Below are positions 1-64,000 of a stretch of 64,000 nt of DNA, piece after piece. Below the pieces are notes generated by a model. It saw nothing but the letters and a program-made list of their open reading frames with translations. It was not told the origin of the DNA and ran no database searches. The translations under genes and the position numbers were made by a program. Where the stretch lies: assembly GCF_910592395.1 (NCBI RefSeq), contig NC_088308.1, positions 8,945,001 through 9,009,000 of the forward strand, written 5' to 3'. The stretch comes from Lineus longissimus (taxonomy: Eukaryota; Nemertea; Pilidiophora; Heteronemertea; Lineidae). Every line of letters starts with the position of its first letter. Within the stretch, counting starts at the first letter, position 1.

Positions 1-44
1 TATCGAACAGCTGATGGTAATAATAATTGTAGGGCAGGGAACAT

Positions 45-1735
45 TATGGGCAGGATGGGGGTGATATTGTCTTTGGAATGAGTTGTCCACATTATGGGCA
101 GGATGGGGGTGATAATTGTCTTTGGAATGAGTTGTCAACATTATGGGCAGGACGGGGTGATAATTGTCTTTGGAATGAGTTGTCAACATTATGGGCAGGA
201 CGGGGGTGATAATTGTCTTTGGAATGAGTTGTCCACATTATGGGCAGGATGGGGGTGATATTGTCTTTGGAATGTGTTGTCAACATTATGGGCAGGATGG
301 GGGTGATATTGTCTTTGGAATGAGTTGTCAACATTATGGGCAGGATGGGGGTGATAATTGTCTTTGGAATGAGTTGTCCACAATATGGGCAGGATGGGGG
401 TAATATTTGCCTTGGAATGAGTTGTCCACAATATGGGGAGGTTGTCCACATTATGGGCAGGATGGAGGAAATGTTGTCTTTGGAATGAGTTGTCCACAAT
501 ATGGGGAGGTCAGAGGTAATGTTGTCCTTGGAATGAGTTGTCCACAATATGGGGAGGTCAGAGGTAATGTTGTCCTTGGAATGAGTTGTCCACAATATGG
601 GGAGGTCAGAGGTAATGTTGTCCTTGGAATGAGTTGTCCACAATATGGGGAGGTCGGAGGTAATGTTGTCCTTGGAATGAGTTGTCCACAATATGGGGAG
701 GTCGGAGGTAATGTTGTCCTTGGAATGAGCTGTCGAAAACATGGGCAGGCTGGAGGTGATATTGTCCTTGGAATGAGTTGTCCACAGTATGGGCAGGCTG
801 GAGGTGATATTGTCCTTGGAATGAGTTGTCCACAGTATGGGCAGGCTGGAGGTGATATTGTCTTTGGAATGAGTTGTCCACAGTATGGGCAGGCTGGAGG
901 TGATATTGTCCTTGGAATGAGTTGTCCACAATATGGGCAGGCTGGAGGTGATATTGTCCTTGGAATGAGATGTCCACAGTATGGGCAGGCTGGAGGTGAT
1001 TTTGTCTTTGGAATGAGTTGTCCACAGTATGGGCAGGCTGGAGGTGATATTGTCTTTGGAATGAGTTGTCCACAATATGGGCAGGCTGGAGGTGATATTG
1101 TCCTTGGAATGAGTTGTCCACAATATGGGCAGGCTGGAAGTGATATTGTCCTTGGAATGAGTTGTCCACAATATGGGCAGGCTGGAGGTGATATTGTCCT
1201 TGGAATGAGTTGTCCACAGTATGGACAGGCTGGAGGTGATATTGTCTTTGGAATGAGTTGTCCACATTATGGGCAGGCTGGAGGTGATATTATCTTTGGA
1301 ATGAGTTGCCCACGATATGGGCAGGCTGGAGGTGATATTGTCCTTGGAATGAGTTGTCCACAAATTGGCGAGGTCTGAGGTAATGTTGTCCTTGGAATGA
1401 GTTGTCCACAATATGGGGGGTCGGAGGTAATGTTGTCCTTGGAATGAGTTGTCCACAATATGGGGAGGTCAGAGGTAATGTTGTCCTTGGAATGAGTTGT
1501 CCACAATATGGGAGGTTGGAGGTGATATTGTCCTTGGAATGAATTGTCCACAAATTGGCGAGGTTGGAGGTGATGTTGTCCTTGGAATGAGTTGTCCACA
1601 ATATACGCAGGCTGGAGGTGATATTGTCCTTGGAATGAGTTGTCCACAATATGGGGAGGTCGGAGGTAATGTTGTCCTTGGAATGAGTTGCCCACAATGT
1701 GGGCAGGCTGGAGGTGATATTGTCCTTGGAATGCG
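45..1735. repeat. 48-bp minisatellite, about 35 copies
   Basis: The unit reads roughly TTGGAATGAGTTGTCCACAA plus ATATGGGCAGGCTGGAGGTG and ATATTGTCC. The period of 48 is a multiple of three, so long open frames appear on both strands (up to 454 codons). Variants cluster in blocks (GATGGGGG, GTCAGAGG, GCTGGAGG), a sign of local unit expansion. Confidence 0.95.
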
Positions 1736-1869
1736 TGCATACTGTCCCAGAATTGTCTTAGATCAGGTCCGGCTGGAGTTGATAGATGCCGTCCATATGA
1801 CAGTTTGCATTCTCTGCCAAGTCTCCCTGAGTATTGATGTGTTAACCAAATCCTAAGAAATTCAAAATA

Positions 1870-3813
1870 ATTTTTTTTCAACAATCTACTTTTTTATTGG
1901 GAATAACTTATCAAAATATACATTCTTATAACAAACATGAGGAAATAAAATTATTTTAAAACAGAGGCTTGATGTTTTAGCAAAACATTGCATAACTGTT
2001 GACTGATGATTCAAATTAGAGGGCAATTAATTTTTAACACAACTGGGGAAAATCCTCTTATTATGATTCTGAATGGAGTAACAATATGCTAGATATGAAT
2101 AGACAGAACTTTTATATATATTTTTGAGAGTTGTTGAAATCAAATGTAACACTTCCTAAAAATTGAGTGGGGACATTTCTGTCATTTTGAAAATTACAAT
2201 CATTTTTTCGTTGTTTTAAAATTCAAAGTGATTTTATAGGTACAACCAACACACAGATTTTACCATCTCAACTTGAATCATCGGACCATATTTTTCAGAA
2301 AAAAAATCTATCAACAGTTAAAGATAATGCCTGTTTTAAACAAAAATATATATTTGCAAAACATCTGTCATGTAACATTCGAATTTCTTAAATATTTGTG
2401 ACAACAAATTTTAACATGACATGCTTTGAGCAATTCTATTCACACTATATTAATACAGATATAAAACAATGTAGATTAAAAATTATAATCACTATATATT
2501 AAAGCTATGATGTTAAAAAATATTAGAAATCTCATGAAACTTAAAACTTTGGACAACAGAACTTTTTACTGGCTAAAGACGGACAGACCAATTATCATCA
2601 GTGCATGACGTGTTTTTATCCAACTGGACTCGCTTTTTTGATAACATACAATGGTCTTACCACAAAACTATAATGATATACTGCATCAAAGCGTTTACAT
2701 GTAACAGACTTAAACACGTTGACACAATATTCATTACCAAGTACACACACATGTATCATCACAGAAAATTTGTCGGTCATACAAGTTCAAAATATGGCAC
2801 ACTTGTAAAATATATATGTAGAAAAATAAAAATCTGTCATAAACAGGTTCATAAAATAAATTGGTCATAAACCAATTTCATCAGACATTATGGCACAAGT
2901 TTATGTATTCAGTGGCACCTGAGGATATAGTTTTACACACAGTTAACAAAGGATTATGCTTGATAAGCGAATTAAAATATTTTCGGTAACATTTTTTTCG
3001 GCAAAGCAATGCTCTTTGGAAATGATATGAACTTCAAAACCAGTATAAAATAAGTGTTCATGAGGCAAGTTTATACACACTAGCTAAACATATATAAACA
3101 ACAGAGTATTGAATAAATTAGTTATCTTCAATCCAATTGGAAGATAGTGAAAGAGGATTGGTTGAAGAACCGGCATTATTCTGCTCAATCTCATGCCCAT
3201 TGCATCTTTCACTACAACGGTAAGGAATTGGCATTGAAATGAATGCAGAAAAGCTAAAAGCGTACATAACATATAAGGTAAGCTGGTACAATTATAGCCA
3301 CAGTACAATTATAGCCACGGTGTGCATTAACGTGTACTGCCAGCTGTTTTCTACGGTGTAGTGGCCATAACTGTATCACTTTACCTTACATGTTTGATTT
3401 ACCAAAGGCATGGTGTGCAACACAAGAGCAGCAGTTGGGATATACATTCATGTATCAAAGTTACTTTCCTGAGTCTTTTCAACCTTGCCTGTGTACAGAG
3501 TCCAGCTCTACACATTGCCTTTAGTTCACAAATTTATCTACAAAGGCTCACAGATCATACATTTACTCAAAATACCGTACAATTTGAATCGAGAAATACT
3601 ACACAAACAATAGAGTTGTACAAATTTCAAATTGAGATCACAGATGGAGGGCACTTGTGGAAATTCTCATCCTGGACGGAAATTGAAAAAAAGTTTAGAA
3701 TTTTCTAAAACTTATTCCCTGATTCAAAATACAGCAGTACAAGTTATTGGTGGTCTTTTTGCGTGTAAAGTTCCGATGTGAGTCAAGGAGTATGGTATTG
3801 AGTATATACTGAA
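1870..3813 (-). other. Probable 3' UTR and downstream flank
   Basis: AT-rich sequence without convincing coding potential follows the stop. The first clear AATAAA on the minus strand is at 1893-1898, which would give a 3' UTR of about 1.9 kb. Transcript evidence is lacking, so the end is uncertain. Confidence 0.35.
1893..1898 (-). terminator. Candidate poly(A) signal
   Basis: AATAAA on the minus strand in an AT-rich setting, just before the minisatellite. No better-placed signal was seen between here and the stop codon. Confidence 0.3.
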
Positions 3814-63790
<59,977 letters not shown>

Positions 63791-64000
63791 CTGTAACAGA
63801 CAAAGGATGGTGTTCAAATATTGTTCATTTTTAATTTTCACTTTTGGGCGATAGTGCCAGTTGAGACAGTTTTTGTCAGACTTTTTAGATTTACAAGAGT
63901 CTTACGTTCGCTTGATTCAAATGTGATGAATCAGAAATAAGCAGTACAGAGGCGAAAATGTCAAAAGCAATGCACTACGTCAATGTACACAACGTAATCA
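63791..64000 (-). other. Intron running out of the window
   Basis: Sequence upstream of exon 1 in transcription sense. The A/B order predicts that the next exon beyond base 64000 is a B exon. Nothing else is recognised here. Confidence 0.7.

Noticed and set aside
92-1456. 454-codon open frame on the minus strand
   Set aside because: It is made wholly of the 48-bp minisatellite. Open frames occur on both strands because the unit length is a multiple of three. There is no domain and no splice context.
45-1735. CRISPR array
   Set aside because: Regular repeats, but no spacers: the unit repeats head to tail and the DNA is animal.
2601-2870. 89-codon open frame on the plus strand downstream of the gene
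   Set aside because: AT-rich probable 3' UTR, no domain, no upstream promoter signal or conserved codon pattern.

Overview
The window is animal (metazoan) nuclear DNA. It is AT-rich, its genes are split by short introns with GT-AG borders, and it is full of minisatellites and small inverted-repeat elements. The cadherin domains, a tRNA-derived SINE-like element and the repeat style suggest an invertebrate such as a lophotrochozoan or invertebrate deuterostome. The species cannot be fixed from the sequence.

One gene fills almost the whole window. It lies on the minus strand, runs in from beyond base 64000 and ends at a stop codon at 3814-3816. I traced 78 consecutive coding exons that join in frame without a gap, giving 4,515 residues. 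Its 5' end, with signal peptide and promoter, lies outside the window. The product is a giant single-pass cadherin with about 37 extracellular cadherin (EC) repeats in exons 1-68, a divergent EC plus a near-canonical EC in exons 69-72, a membrane-proximal domain in exons 73-75, one transmembrane helix in exon 75 and a short cytoplasmic tail in exons 75-78. The tail carries an NPVY motif and no catenin-binding region that I recognise.

The array is built from two exon kinds that alternate perfectly. 'A' exons (57-68 codons) carry the end of one EC, the inter-domain linker and the first half of the next EC. 'B' exons (38-53 codons) carry the second half. All introns between exons 1 and 69 are phase 0. 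In six places the intron is missing, so A and B are fused (exons 17, 19, 44, 52, 56, 60). The A exons also alternate between two sequence classes from exon 1 to exon 58. The evolutionary unit therefore appears to be a dimer of ECs (four exons), with hints of a nested tetramer. Most linkers replace the calcium-binding DxNDN motif by an RN-x-x-x-P form. The DxND-type motif survives cleanly only in exon 71.

Layout: 1-1740 is a 48-bp minisatellite downstream of the gene. About 1870-3813 is probable 3' UTR. 3814-10447 holds the tail, transmembrane and membrane-proximal exons. 11227-63790 holds the EC array. Introns contain inverted-repeat elements of at least three families, two SINE-like pieces, a 34-bp and a 107-bp minisatellite, and several tandem repeats grown from splice-acceptor edges of exons, so they contain decoy exon starts. 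Introns longer than 300 bases that have no entry of their own hold nothing I recognise. I found no second gene on either strand.
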